The notes under the pieces were generated by a model. The model worked only from the letters and a program-made list of their open reading frames with translations, was not told the origin of the DNA and did not search any database. From the NCBI GenBank assembly GCA_963682055.1, contig OY821742.1, positions 25,949,060-26,013,059 of the forward strand: a stretch of 64,000 nucleotides of DNA. The letters are read 5' to 3'. The translations under genes were made by a program, and so were the position numbers. This DNA is from Primula veris. Lineage: Eukaryota; Streptophyta; Magnoliopsida; Ericales; Primulaceae. Numbering within the stretch: the first letter of the stretch is position 1; each line of letters opens with the position of its first letter. Below, one piece after another: positions 24,004-35,690 of the stretch.

Positions 24004-24245
24004 CCCTCATGTAATAAGAATAATTTATTCCACATCTGTTTAGCAGTCAGAAAAGAAGATGTCTTATCGTAGTCTATTTGAGATAGGGCACAGATGATGG
24101 CATTCATCGCTTTGACATTTCCCTTACAAAGCTCATTCTCATCTCTTGTGTATTTATCCAAATATTTCTCGCTTGATGATCCATCAATGGTGGGAATAGT
24201 GTATCCAGAAATAATATTTTTCCAAGCATCGAGATCATAAGCCAT
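24004..24245 (-). pseudogene. copia-2 gag N-terminus
   Basis: Minus strand from ATG at 24245. Contains LDAWKNIISGYTIP, then NAIICALSQIDYDK and AKQMWNKLFLLHEG, the usual start of copia gag (DUF4219/UBN2 type). It stops at the solo LTR and continues below 22970. The start lies about 150 bases after the primer-binding site, as expected. Confidence 0.8.
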
Positions 24246-24390
24246 TAAAAAGATTTACATGCGGTCTTTCCATTAGAAATATCCGCAACCATCAAAATAT
24301 GGAGTTTTAGTAGTAGTAAACTTTCTAAATTAAAAGAGTTCTCAATTGGATCTTTAGCCCAAAAACATTAGTTTTTATTAAAAAAACACT

Positions 24391-24405
24391 TGCTCTAATA
24401 CCAAT
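24391..24405 (-). other. Primer-binding site of copia-2
   Basis: Minus strand ATTGGTATTAGAGCA, one base from the common plant TGGTATCAGAGC site complementary to initiator tRNA-Met, directly after the CA-end of the 5' LTR. Confidence 0.8.
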
Positions 24406-25778
24406 TGTTACCCCAAGTGGAGAAATCTAAAGTTGGGGATTAATAGGTTTATCAAAAAAACTTTTGATTGTTTTGCGAAAAACCGCACACTAGTTGTTTC
24501 GTGAAATCTCTACTAATATAAATATATCAAATAGATATTAGTCAACTATCGACGTAGAGATCAAATGAATGATGAAGTAATCTAAACGTTTTCTTCGATT
24601 GGAGATCTTTTTTACACAAAGGCAAGTCCCAAATATATATATAGACAACAAGCACAATATATATAAATGAAAACGTATGTTAGGTACTAGAAAGTAAATT
24701 GCAAGTAAGTAAATGACACGCAAGATTTATACAGGTTCGTCTCAAACTAGACTACGTCATGTTCCCAAGTCCCAACGGATCTTGACATTTATTAATTTTC
24801 CTTCAAGTACAGTGTACCCTACAACTTCTTTTCCTTTAAGGCAGAGGTACTATTTACAAAAGTTTTTCCTTAAATTGGAAAGCAACCCTCACGCTAAACA
24901 CAAAGCCATTAGCAAGACATAATTAGCAGATTTACAACAAATGAAATCTCATAACTCTTTGATTGAACCACAAAGGTTATTGAAAGAAATTGGCTAGGAC
25001 CTAACAGTTATGAATCAATTAAGAGCTTTACAACCAATCAAACTCTCTGGAAAATATGTATATTAAGTGTATGGAAAGATTAGATCAATCATCAAAGGCT
25101 TTTACGAATGGATTTTTGGCTTTCGAATGATTGAATATAGCAAATAATGAAAGATAAAGCTTGGGTTTTTTTGCTCTAGAGTGGTGTGTTGAAATGTGAA
25201 GGGGAAGATCCCTATTTATAGTGTTGAAGTGAATATGGCCATTATACTTTGAAATTTAAAATTCCAGAGAAATCCAATTGGTTGGATTACTTTCTAATCG
25301 GTTAAATTGTGTAGATTTGGTGTAACGGTTGGCTGTTTTGAATATTGAATATCTTGTGCCTTGATGGTCCAAATATTACATTATCTTCACCATCAAACTC
25401 CTCTGATCCTTGAGATAAATCTCCAACGTTCCAGAATTGTCTTTGAATTTAATTTCATTCTCATCCGAGTCTTCAAAAAACGTTGCTGACCTTTCCATAT
25501 ATACATGACCTAATCAGTTGGATTATAGTCTAATCGATTTAGTTAGTCTGTATATTGAATGATTCCTCAATTCAATTTTGTTTTTTTTAGTTTGGTCTTT
25601 TCCCTTACATTTCACATATATTAATCATACTTTTTAATCTGAAATACACTTAGTGTAGATGTTAGTAAGACTAATGAACTTTCATTAAGTTAAATTATAT
25701 ATGTTTTGTTATTCATCAAAATTTTAGTTTATTACGAATTAGTTTTCAAACTATCGTGAATTACGAAAAGGTTCAGCA
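24406..25778 (-). repeat. 5' LTR of copia-2
   Basis: Complete LTR; on the plus strand it reads TGTTACCCCAAG...GGTTCAGCA. It matches 14223-15487. On the minus strand the neighbouring copia-1 protease frame runs into it after NLLSFK. The flanking five bases on the outer side are TCTTT (25779-25783); the partner duplication at the other end has been deleted. Confidence 0.87.
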
Positions 25779-25783
25779 TCTTT

Positions 25784-27013
25784 AAAACTTAATAAGTTTC
25801 TATTTGACTTGGAAGAATATAGAGCATCCTCAATGCAAATTTTTGTGCCCTTAGGTAACATAACATATGCTCTGTCGCAGCCTTGAATTAAACTTGTTGA
25901 GCCAGAAATTGTATTAACGTTTGCGATATGTTTTAAAAATCGGAAAAACTTTTTATCTTCAAGAATATTATGTGATGTAGCACTATCAAATAAACATATG
26001 TCTTTATCATGCACATTGCTAGATTTGAGATCCATTCATATTAAAAGAAACCATATTCATTAATGTTTGAAAAAAGTTCAATATAAATAGAAAGACAACA
26101 ACTTATTGACTAAATAACCAACTATCAATCGTTAGTGTAAGGACTAACGAACTTATTTGAATTCAAATAACTATGTGAATATATTCACTTATTTTAGGAA
26201 GAAAATTTTAGTTCTCTATTGGGTCATCGAAGAAATCTCCAACATCAAGGTGGGTGCATGTGGAATATTCATCATTTATGTCTAGGTTTTCAAATGTTGC
26301 AAAATTTGTTTATGTCTTTTTTGTTTTCTCCTTTAAGGATGATTGATATAAGTCAACAAGATATTTTGACGTACGACAGGTACGCGACCAATGTACATTC
26401 CCGTCGCATCTGTAAAAATTATCGGAGTAATCCTTTTTGGGTGTCACATATTGTTTGCCTTTTCCCTCCTTTTTCATTGGCTTAGCCTTGTTCCATTTCA
26501 TTTGATTCGTAATAGGAGGTTTGTTATAACCAACACGATTATAGTTCAAGTTCCTAGGTACTGGACCATGGTATTAGCATTTGCTTCAGGAAATGGAGTT
26601 GCACAAGTTAGACGGGACTGATGATTTTTCAGCAAAATTTCGTTATTTTGTTTTGCATATAGAAGGACGGCAATCAACTCTGAGTACTTAGTAAAACGAT
26701 GCTCTCGGTACTACTACTTCAAGAGCATGTCTGAGGCGTGAAACGTGGATAGTCTTTTACCAAGCATGTTTGCACCACTAACCACATCTCCACACAATCT
26801 CAACTTCATGATAGTTTTAAATAAATACTAATTATACTCATTTACAGATTTATAGTCTTGCAACCTCAGGTGCATCCAATCATACCGATATTTCGGAAGT
26901 AATACAAGTTTGTAATGCTCATAGCGCTCATGTAAATTTTTGCACAAGTCAGGTGTGTCACACTTATGGTGAGATACTCAGTTTTTGATTCCTCATCGAG
27001 GTGGTGTCGAAGA
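25784..27013 (-). pseudogene. copia-1 gag and protease
   Basis: Minus strand. 26900-27010 starts with RHHLDEESKTEYLT, a conserved copia gag block. 26310-26549 has the zinc knuckle FYRCDGNVHWSRTCRTSKYL (first Cys lost) and LVDLYQSSLKEK. 25784-26035 is the protease, with CLFDSATSHNILEDKKFF, where the usual DSG/DSA catalytic triplet reads DSA. It ends at NLLSFK where copia-2 begins. Many frameshifts lie between the blocks. Confidence 0.82.
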
Positions 27014-28162
27014 TGTTAGAATGATATACTAAAAGACATGATTTCTTATTGTTTTTAGTATTTATTTATTAATAATGAATGATTTATTTGAGAATAGTTT
27101 TAAGCAATGTTGTACATGTTATTTATATGTACATGTGTCTTTATTCTGTATAGTAAGTGATTTGGTGTGTAGAGTACGGCTTACACACGGAAGATCAAAT
27201 CACTGGTTCTAACAGAATATATTTTATCCTTCACAACTTTAGATGGAGTGGACAACCATCGGTATAATTGTAGCACATAGTTTTAGTAGGTCTGTCTTGA
27301 CTATAGGGAACGGTTGAGTTCCGACTTTTTGTGCTAGTATACTTAAAGTATATTGAACAGGAGAAAGTGGTATTATTTTATGGTAGTGACCAGAATAAAA
27401 TAATTATACCTAAAAAATTATTATGATTACTTATACTCTTAATAACTAAATTATTTTCGATACACATATTTATAATATATACTGATTTGATTTACAATGG
27501 GTGAGGTTTGTTGTGGTCAACAAACCTGTACGTTGGGCAGTAATATTATTTATATGGTGTGTGTCTATTATCGACACAACAAATAAGTTAAGTGAAAAGG
27601 TCGAGGAAATAATATGCCGAGTAAACTAATTGTCAGTAATTTATTTACTTAGTGAATATCTGCGATTTTAACGTGAGGAGAAAATTAAATATTTAATAAC
27701 GTGCTCTCAAATATTATTTGAGAAGGAATTAGAGTGCAATTATATTCTCTAGTGGAAATGAATATAATTTACCGATAGAATATCCTAAGATTGGTAAAGT
27801 ATTAATTAGATAATATTATATTAATTTTGTTAATAAGATTATATAATATTTATTCATTAAGTATTAATCTTAGTAGGGTTAGAGTTCTAGGTAAGGTAGA
27901 AGCCTTTTCCTTCTTGTGCACTAGGTCCCTGTTGTATTCATATGTTAAGTAAAAAGAACAACCTTCATAATTAGGGTTTTTTAACTGTTTTGAGAGTTCA
28001 CCTCTCTAAGAGAAATAAGTATAATAGGAATACAACAGAAGATCAAGTGTGATCTACCTCTGCCCGTAAGGTATTTCTGTATTGGTTTTATTAAATTCAT
28101 ATACACTATAATCAGAATTCAATGCCTATTTTTCCATTGTAAAATTAAAAATGTTTCAAACA
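27014..28162 (+). repeat. 5' LTR of copia-3
   Basis: Aligns by eye with 34303-35559. Relative to the 3' copy it lacks about 95 bases (opposite 34864-34960) and about 20 bases including the TATATATA word near 35325, so its own core promoter seems lost. The CA end is placed at 28162; a few bases of uncertainty remain. Confidence 0.85.
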
Positions 28163-28177
28163 ATTGATACCAGAGCC
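28163..28177 (+). other. Primer-binding site of copia-3 (altered)
   Basis: ATTGATACCAGAGCC follows the 5' LTR at the correct place but differs in the GGTATC core of the usual ATTGGTATCAGAGCC site. Confidence 0.6.
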
Positions 28178-29267
28178 ACGATTATACTGTACCTGGATTT
28201 AATTTTACACTATTATGATTGAGTAGATATTTCTAATCAGTTTTTAGATTAAAATTATTCAATCTGTATTTATCTTGCACCACGTACATGTGTTTGAGTT
28301 TATTTACTGTATTGTGTATACGTTACTAAATAGAACTCTATTATCTAGTACTGGTAGACATGTGTTCCTGTTCACATAGATATATATAGTTGATAACTTA
28401 TATTGAGGATTCCTTCATGTACAGCTACTGCCATCAATTTATTTCCTTACATATGATTGTGGTTTAGATAATCGATTGTTGTAGAGTTGTTTTAAATTAA
28501 TTACATAGGAGTCGATTATTAATTGTTCAATTAGTTTGTGACTTCGTGTATACACCATGTCAGTAACATGCTGTAGTTATATCTTATATGTATAATCTGA
28601 ATTGGGTTTTGACAATTGTATTGGTTCACCGGACTATGGGTTCATGGTGGTGTGTCTGCTTGACTGTGAATCGACGAACTTGGCTCGTCGGGCTTGGTCT
28701 GATCGGGCGCTGGACTATGGGCTCACTGGAGCTCGCAGTGGTGGTCGGTGGAGACGCAAGAGACGGGCAGAAGAGCTTTGGCGGCGGTTAGGGTTTGTTC
28801 CTAACTGCTGATTTGATCATGGACCACTGTTTGTAAATTTAAACAATATATGGGCTACTCTTGTTATTTGTTTAAGTTTGTTGTTAATTCAAAGTTGTCC
28901 TTGAAGTTTTCAAATTTACCAATAGGCTCAGTGTCTCCTGAAAGAAACGAATTTTATTGAAAAAAATTTCAGAAAATTATAGTTCGACCCACTAGTTACA
29001 GATTTGGACATATTTAGTATTACAGTTTATATATAATCTGAAAATCTACATGTAATTAATTATTAACTATTTAGATTTAATTAATTCTTATTATTGATTA
29101 ATAATAGTTAAGGTGTAATTAATCATTAACTATTTAGATTTAATTGATTTTTGTTATTAATTAATAATAGTTAAGGTTTAATCAAATAGAAACTATTTAG
29201 AAGTAATTGATAAATTTAGTTTATCGATTTATAATAGTTGGAATTTGATTAGCTGGATTAATTAGGT
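28178..29267 (+). other. copia-3 leader and decayed gag region
   Basis: No coherent gag frame. A short GC-richer stretch lies at 28620-28800, and a tandem duplication of about 66 bases at 29046-29185. The rest is AT-rich with no recognisable feature. Confidence 0.5.
29046..29185 (+). repeat. Tandem duplication, unit about 66 bp
   Basis: Two adjacent copies of a segment with TAATTAAT.ATTAACTATTTAGATTTAATT and TTATTAATTAATAATAGTTAAGG, with small differences. A third partial copy follows (TTTAATCAAATAGAAACTATTTAG). Confidence 0.75.
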
Positions 29268-29483
29268 GCTGTTTGGAAATCAAGTGCTTCCCTAAAAAGT
29301 GCTGTCAGGAAAAGTGTTGTTGAAAAGTGACTTATATAAAAAGTACTTTAGAAAAAATTAGCGTCTGGTGAAAAAGTGCTTTTGATTTTTATAAGTTTTG
29401 TCTGCGTTTGATATGTATAAGTTCGAAATGACTTTAATACCATAATAATTCATATACTACGAAAACACACATAAAGATTATAA

Positions 29484-30222
29484 AAATGAAAAAAAATCAC
29501 AAAAAACAAAAAAAAAACAAAAAAAAATTATTAAAAAAATCACAAAATATCATAAAAAATTATAAAAATAACAAAAAATCACAAAAAATCAAAAAAAATT
29601 ATAAAAAATCACCAAAAATTATAAAAAATCACCAAAAATCACCAAAAATTATTAAAAATACAAAAATCACAAAAAAATTGTAAAAAATTCAAAAAATTAC
29701 AAAAAATCACAAAAAAATGAAAAAAATCATAGACTTTTAAAAAATTACAAAAAATATATAATTTTTTTGTCAATATAACACTTTTTATACCGAAATTGCA
29801 TATACTTTAGCTAAAAGTGTATCTGGTTCAGTCGATAGTACATCTAGTACAGTCGAAAGTGCATAAAGTTCAATAAAAAGTGATTTTTTTGTGATTTTTT
29901 TCATTTTTTTATAAATTTTTATTTTTTTATATTTTTATAATATTTTGTGCTTTTTTTCATTTTTTTCATCTTTTATAATTTTTTTTGTAATTTTTTTAAA
30001 ATTTTGTGATTTTTTCATTTTTTATATTTTTTTTGTGATTTTTTATAATTTTTTCTATTTTTATAATATTTTATGATTTTTTTCATTTTTTATAATTTTA
30101 TGTGATTTTTTTTGTTTTTTATAATATTTTGTGATTTTTTTCATTTTTTATAAAAAAAAAATTGTATTTTTTATGATTTTTTTTTCGTTTTTTGTGATTT
30201 TTATTGATTTTTTTTTTTTTTT
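29484..30222. repeat. A-rich and T-rich complementary arrays
   Basis: 29484-29760 repeats words such as AAAAAATCAC and AAAAAATTATAAAA; 29880-30222 repeats the complementary TTTTGTGATTTTTT and TTATAATTTTTT. The two arrays could fold into a long imperfect hairpin with 29761-29880 as loop. Any protein translated from here is low-complexity Lys/Asn and not a gene. Confidence 0.8.
29797..29880 (+). repeat. 21-bp minisatellite, four units
   Basis: Units start at 29797, 29818, 29839 and 29860, with consensus close to TGCATATAGTTCAGTCGAAAG. The same unit occurs at 56846-57260. Confidence 0.8.
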
Positions 30223-30433
30223 TTTGTACCTATTGGGCATTATTTGTTTTTTATTTTGATTTTGTGAGGAAGTCTATTTTCAGAAGTGTCAAAAAACAAC
30301 TTCTCCAAACTGGGCTTCTAATGCTCCGAACTTTTTGGAAAGTGGGTTGCTTTTACTTACCAAACACTCATAATTTTGCTAGATGGGCTTCTGGACCTAG
30401 AAAGTGCTTCCAATCTGTCCGCCAAACACGCCC

Positions 30434-31559
30434 TAATATTGTTTAGATTTAATTAGTTTATTTGATAATTAATTAATAACAATTAGATTTAATTAATAGT
30501 TAATTGAATTGACTGGAACAAATTGACTGGAACAAATTATAGTGCCTCCCTCCATATTCGGATGAAATTAATTACGGACCACTAAGTATAAATTGTATCC
30601 TTAAAATTATAAATAACCAAGTGGGAGAGTGAATTTATTTCGTATAAATGTCACGGTCTCCATCACTACTTTATAGATGAAGTAATTATCTTACGCGTTA
30701 GCTATAATGGCTTCCTCCCCATCGGATGGAATAATTACAGAATCATCAAGTATAAAGTATAAATATTTTGTTAGTATCTAATCATCTCTCCATCTGAGAG
30801 ATTATATACTTGAACAATGGATTTATAATTGGTGATGGTATTCACTTAAATATAATTATTATTATCCCTCTCCTTCTGAGATTATGTTAATATTTATATG
30901 ACCAAAGTTTAAGTCAGATATTTAATTTTTATTTTGACTTTTGTCTAGACAGTAAAATTAAATGGCTAAACTAGCATATCGAATGTTAAATAATATACGT
31001 CCTCCCATCGAGGCATATTATTTACGGTGATTAGGCTGGTGGTGGATTAAAGTTTTAAATATTGGATTAGGAACAATATTTATTAATAATCCATAGTTAT
31101 TTTTGTTGCTCATTTAATATTTTATTAGAAATAGTTTTCTCATGATAATAAATAACATTTATACCACTAGTTATTAAACTTAAAAGGTTAAGTTGTTGAT
31201 TTGAATTATTATATCTCAAAAATTTGAATATTTTTATTTGACTGCTAATAAGCAAAGTTTTGTGTTTTAAGGTATGTACATTGGTTCCGAGTGAGCAGGT
31301 AACTAATTAGTTGATCCAGTCTTATCGGAGGTGGATTGAATATAATTTGATGAGATGTAGCGTAATACATATTGTCATTCATGACTAATGTATTGTAACA
31401 TCAGCATCAATTTATGTTATATTTCTATGACATCATGATGAATCTAAAATGCATGTTTGATATTCGAGATTGTGATAATAGAGAAAATAACATCTGAAAT
31501 TTCTTAAACGCAATAATGATGAAGAGACACAGTTTAAGTATATGTTCTTGAACTAGGGA
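30434..31559 (+). repeat. copia-3 non-coding stretch with recurring CTCC-CATC-GGATG motif
   Basis: AT-rich. A motif like CTCCC.CATC.GGATG/GAG recurs near 30545, 30713, 30790, 30868 and 31002, each followed by an AATTA/ATTATxTAC-type stretch. No coding frame. It may be a decayed tandem array of the copia-3 internal region. Confidence 0.5.
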
Positions 31560-34250
31560 TTCTTAAAGGTGAAATCAATGGCGAAAGCCAAGTTGATGGT
31601 TAAGGCACCAAAAGGTCTCATGAAAAGTCTAGTGTTGCTTAGGTTAATGAAAGGTTTCTGTTTCTAAACCGAAATGTTATAAGAAATGGAAAAAGTCACA
31701 TGAACTGGTAGCAAGTCATTTAAAATAATATTGTCCAATACATTTAAATTAAGATTAAGCTATAAGTTATGTCTCTTTCACTTGTTGCTGAAAAATGTTT
31801 AGTGATTGTATCTACCATAAGCTGGTGTGTAGATATTGAAATCACTAATCATGGTTGCAATTTATTGCAAATGTTTCCAGTAAATCAGACAGTTTAGTGA
31901 TGGCGAGATATTATAATTTCTAAAAAATTGCACAAGGTGCAAGTAGTTAGAGTGGAAGATATTAGAATTGATTAGTATTAATCATATATTAATAATAATA
32001 GACATTCTATATAAACCTTCCATTAGAAAGAACTTTGGTTCGGTTTCTAAGATAATTGATGAACACATTTTGTTTATTTTAATAACTCTTCCGTTATTAG
32101 GTAAAATAGAAATTTTGTCGGATATGGTAAATTAGTGAATGGTCTTTATATTATTGTTAAATTCTAATTCTACATAGAAATTAAAATTTGAATAATATTA
32201 TTAACATACCATATTAGAGAAATTAACTTTCAAGTAATGAACTATACATGATTTTAGCATGTACATAGGTTATTTTAATCTAAAAAGGATGTCAAGATTG
32301 GTTTAAAATGGTCCATTTGGATCATTAAAAGTGGAGGCACTGCCAATTCTTGAATCATGTTTAAATAATAAAATAACCAAGTGATTTTTCACGATCAAAG
32401 GTTATATGAGTTAAAAAAGTGTAAGGATCAGTTCATTCTGATTCATATAGTCCTACGAGATCCATGATATATGAGTTTTTGAATAGACGGTCACATTTAT
32501 TTGTGACTATTCAAAGTAAATGTACATTCATTTGATGCGTCATACGTTTAAGTGCTTTGAATTATTCAATACATTTAAAACGAAGACAGATAAGTATCTT
32601 GGAAATGTATATCGACAATACGATTTGATCGAGGTGGTGAGTAACTCTATGGATAGATAGTGGACTACTTATCAGATGTAGGGATTATATCCCAATTTAC
32701 TTCACCTAATAAATAATCATCAAACGGTGTAGTAAAATAAAGGTAAAAAGACTCTTATAGGAATAGTTATGTTGATGATGAGTTATTCAGTTAATTTTAT
32801 TCGTTTTTAGGATACGTACAAGAAACATTAGCGTACATCTTCAACTCGGTTTTATCTTAGCTAGTACCTAGTACTTCCATAGAACTTTAGATTTGGCGCA
32901 AGCCTAGTCTTAAGAAGTTCTGTTTCGTGGGAGTCCAGCACACGTGTTTAAGAAAAAAGCAAAAAAAGTTTGAATCAAGTATTGATGTTTGTTTCTTATA
33001 TGTTACCCAAAAGAAACGAAAAATGGTTTCTTATTGTTCTAAGAATTGGAAGTCATTATTAGCACATATTGACTGATTCTTGAAAAATGATAAGATGTTA
33101 CCACGGATCCAAAATAAAGTTAGCTTGATAGTAGTTAAGAGTAAGTAGAGTGATATTTATTTTTATTATATACCTATAATTCAAAATGAAGCGTCGCATG
33201 ATGGATTCACGGATACGTTTTCTCAGTAGGAGAAATCGAGTGATTCATGCAGAGGATGTTGATGTATAACACTAGTTCATAAGTTATTAATGCTTAGTAC
33301 TTATAGGGATGTTCATCGTAGTGGGAGGGTCATGAAACGACCTTTATGTTTCTAATTTTAGGATAATCTTGCGAGATGATCATTGATAAGTTGAAAACTG
33401 AACCCAGTAAATACAATGAATATTGATTTGAGATAAAGATGCAAGATATTGACAAATAGCTATGAAATCTGGTCAAGACAGTTATCCTTAATGGAAGTCT
33501 TGTCAAGTACTTTTATGGTACAAGCAGATATTATTCAAGCAAAGCGTCAATAGCACAGGTTGTGCAAGCTTAAGAAGTCTCTAGACTTAAGCAGGCATAT
33601 ACATCTTAATTTATCCGTTTTGATCAGGCTATAAAGTGTTATGACTTTGATCAATGGTCGGATAAGTAGTTTAAGTACTGGAAGCGTGATGAGTATGTTT
33701 TTATATTTTTGATACTATATGTAAATTAATTTAGTCATCGGATGTGATGTGAAATTGTTATTTACAGTAAAGGTATAATTATCCAGATAGTTAGATATTA
33801 AAGGATTTGTTATAAGCCAGTCACATCAATTGATGTTGGGCTTCTCACAAAACAAGTTATATCGGTTCTAGCCTAATTTAGCATACTGGATTTGGAATGT
33901 TGAATAGACGATTCCATATGAGTTGTCAATTGGAAGTCTTATGTATGTTATGAAATTCGTTAGATATTATATTTATTTTGCCTTTGGCATTGTTAGTAGA
34001 TATAAATCTAGCTCATGGCAGGATTATTTATCAATGGTAAATCATTTAATGAAGTATTTTAAATGATTAAGGATTAAATATAGTTTTACCAAAAATTTAA
34101 TCTTTAATCATTTTGATTAGTAGACTTAGATTTTAGTCGAGTAGTAATTCTATAAAATCAACATAGAGTTAAAAGTGAATATGATTACATCCTAACTTTC
34201 TAGTAAACCCTTTATTAAGACTTTTTCGGTAAGGTCTTGGATAAATAAAG
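31560..34250 (+). pseudogene. copia-3 gag-pol remnants
   Basis: Plus strand, many stops and frame changes. From left to right: a degraded zinc knuckle region (31560-31730, with GKSHMNW in place of the usual GHWK); the GAG-pre-integrase block near 32265-32350 (NLKRMSRLV, GPFGSLKVEALPILESCL); integrase core remnants near 32400-32660 ending in IRFDRGGE; integrase end near 32840-32990 (YIFNSVLS, KKFCFVGVQHTC); and RT remnants near 33600-33720 (FDQAIKCYDFDQWSD, EYVF). The residual blocks match the copia order. Function is impossible in the present state. Confidence 0.75.
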
Positions 34251-34302
34251 GGGGTTGATAGTTTAATGTAGGAAATCATGGCTTGAAGTATAAGTGAGAG
34301 AT

Positions 34303-35559
34303 TGTTAGAATGATATACTAAAAAACATGATTTATTGTTATTTTTAGTATTTATTTATTAACAATGAATGGTTTATTTGAGAATAGTTTTGAGCAATGTT
34401 GTACATGTTATTTATATGTTCATGTGTCTTTATTCTGTATAGTAAGTGATTTGGTGTGTAGAGTACGGCTTTCACACGGAAGATCAAATCACTGGTTCTA
34501 ACAGTATATATTTTATTATTCACAATTTTAGATGCAGTGGATAACCATCGGTATAGTTGTAGCACATAGTTTTAGTAGGTCTGTCTTGACTACAGGGAAC
34601 GGTTGAGTTCCGACTCTTTGTGCTAGTATACTTAGAGTATATTGAACAGGACAGAGTGGTATTATTTTATGGTACTGACAAGAATAAAATAATTATATCT
34701 AAGAAATTATTATGATTACTTATACTCTTAATCTCTAAATTATTTTCGATGCACATATTTATAATATATATTGCTTTGATTTACAATGGGTGAGATTTAT
34801 TGTGGTCAACAAACCCTCATGTCGGACAATAATATTATTTATATGGTGTGTGTTTACTATCGAAGGAATTCACGTCATTTAACATGGATTGATGATATCC
34901 CCTCGAGAAGTTTATAAGTTTTGTTTGTATCAAATCTTGCAAGTGGATTTTATATCCGACAAAACAAATAAGTTAAGTGGAAAGGTCGGGAAAATAATAT
35001 GCCGAGTAATCTAATTGTCAATAATTTATTTACTTGGTGAATATCTGTGATTTTGACTTGAGAAGAAAATTAAGTATTTAATAACGTGCTCTCAAATATT
35101 ATTTGATAATGAATTAGAGTGCAATTATATTCTCTAGTGAAAATGAATATAATTTATCGATAGATTATCCTATGATAAGTAAATTATTAATTAGATAATA
35201 TTATATTAATTTTGTTAATAAGATTATATAATATTTATTAATTAAGTACTAATCTAAGTAGTGTTAGAGTTTTAGGTAAGGTAAAAGTCTTTTACTTCTT
35301 ATGCACTAGGTCCATATTGTAGCCTATATATACTGTTCATATGTTAAGTAAAAAGAACAACATTGATAATTAGACTTTTCTAACAGTTTTGAGAGTGCAA
35401 CTCTCTAAGAGTAACAAGTATAATAGAAATACAACAGAAGATCAAGTATGATTTAATTTTGTCCGTGAGGTATTTCTGTATTGTTTTTATTAAATTCATA
35501 TACACTATAATCAGGATATAATACTAATTTTTCCGCTACAAAATTAAAAGTGTTTCCAT
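34303..35559 (+). repeat. 3' LTR of copia-3
   Basis: Starts TGTTAGAATG after the purine-rich AGTGAGAGAT, ends at TTTCCAT before the duplicated GAAGA. It keeps a TATATATA word near 35325 that the 5' copy has lost. Confidence 0.85.
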
Positions 35560-35564
35560 GAAGA

Positions 35565-35690
35565 AATACCATTGCCTTTGTCATTTACCTGCAGAGACGT
35601 TTCTTTCCCTTCAACAACCGTATTTTCAAGATCCTCTGCAGCTAAATGTATTCTAGCATCTAGCTAGCACACATGAAAAATAGTTATCCT
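35565..35690 (-). pseudogene. copia-1 gag N-terminal fragment
   Basis: Minus strand, reading RMHLAAEDLENTVVEGKETS towards copia-3, which agrees with the usual DAEIHLDAM..L.DTI context before the RHHLDE block found at 27000. The beginning of gag is not recognisable above 35690. Confidence 0.6.

Larger units (their letters stand above)
14223..25778 (-). mobile_element. Ty1/copia Sirevirus-like element copia-2
   Basis: A minus-strand LTR retrotransposon lying between the protease and GAG-pre-integrase of copia-1. It has paired LTRs of about 1.3 kb (24406-25778 and the truncated 14223-15487), a tRNA-Met-type primer-binding site (24391-24405), a purine tract (15491-15498), a long gag with a coiled-coil region and a SGLGF motif, protease, integrase, the end of RT, RNase H, and a further reading frame after pol. 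The long gag and the frame after pol fit the Sirevirus branch. Three later insertions and a large RT deletion make it defective. The outer edge near 14223 has lost about 80 bp of LTR plus adjacent copia-1 sequence, so no TSD can be seen. Confidence 0.85.
29268..30433. mobile_element. hAT-like non-autonomous element with A/T-rich arms
   Basis: Ends read ATTAGGTGCTGTTTGG on the left and, on the complement of the right, ATTAGGGCGTGTTTGG, an inverted pair with three differences, of the GGGC.TGTTTGG type common in plant hAT-related MITEs. Next to the ends are AAGTGCTT words. I could not find a clear target duplication, so class is tentative. The interior holds an A-rich tract, a 21-bp minisatellite and a T-rich tract, forming one large inverted structure. 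No coding capacity. Confidence 0.65.
27014..35559 (+). mobile_element. Ty1/copia element copia-3 inserted in copia-1 gag
   Basis: Paired LTRs beginning TGTTAGAATGATATACTAAA at 27014 and 34303, a primer-binding-like site after the first, and a purine-rich GAGAGAT before the second. The 5-bp word GAAGA occurs at 27009-27013 and 35560-35564, a good target duplication. The copia-1 gag frame continues on both sides. The coding region (31560-34250) is heavily decayed but still shows copia order from zinc knuckle to integrase and RT. It is an old, dead copy. An hAT-like repeat (29268-30433) sits in its gag region. Confidence 0.85.

Noticed and set aside
28588..28811. Two overlapping plus-strand frames of 67 and 69 residues
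   Set aside because: Low-complexity Trp/Gly/Arg composition inside the copia-3 leader; no recognisable domain and no conservation evidence.
29486..29683. Lys/Asn-rich 65-residue frame
   Set aside because: Translation of an A-rich simple repeat; no start context, no homology expected.
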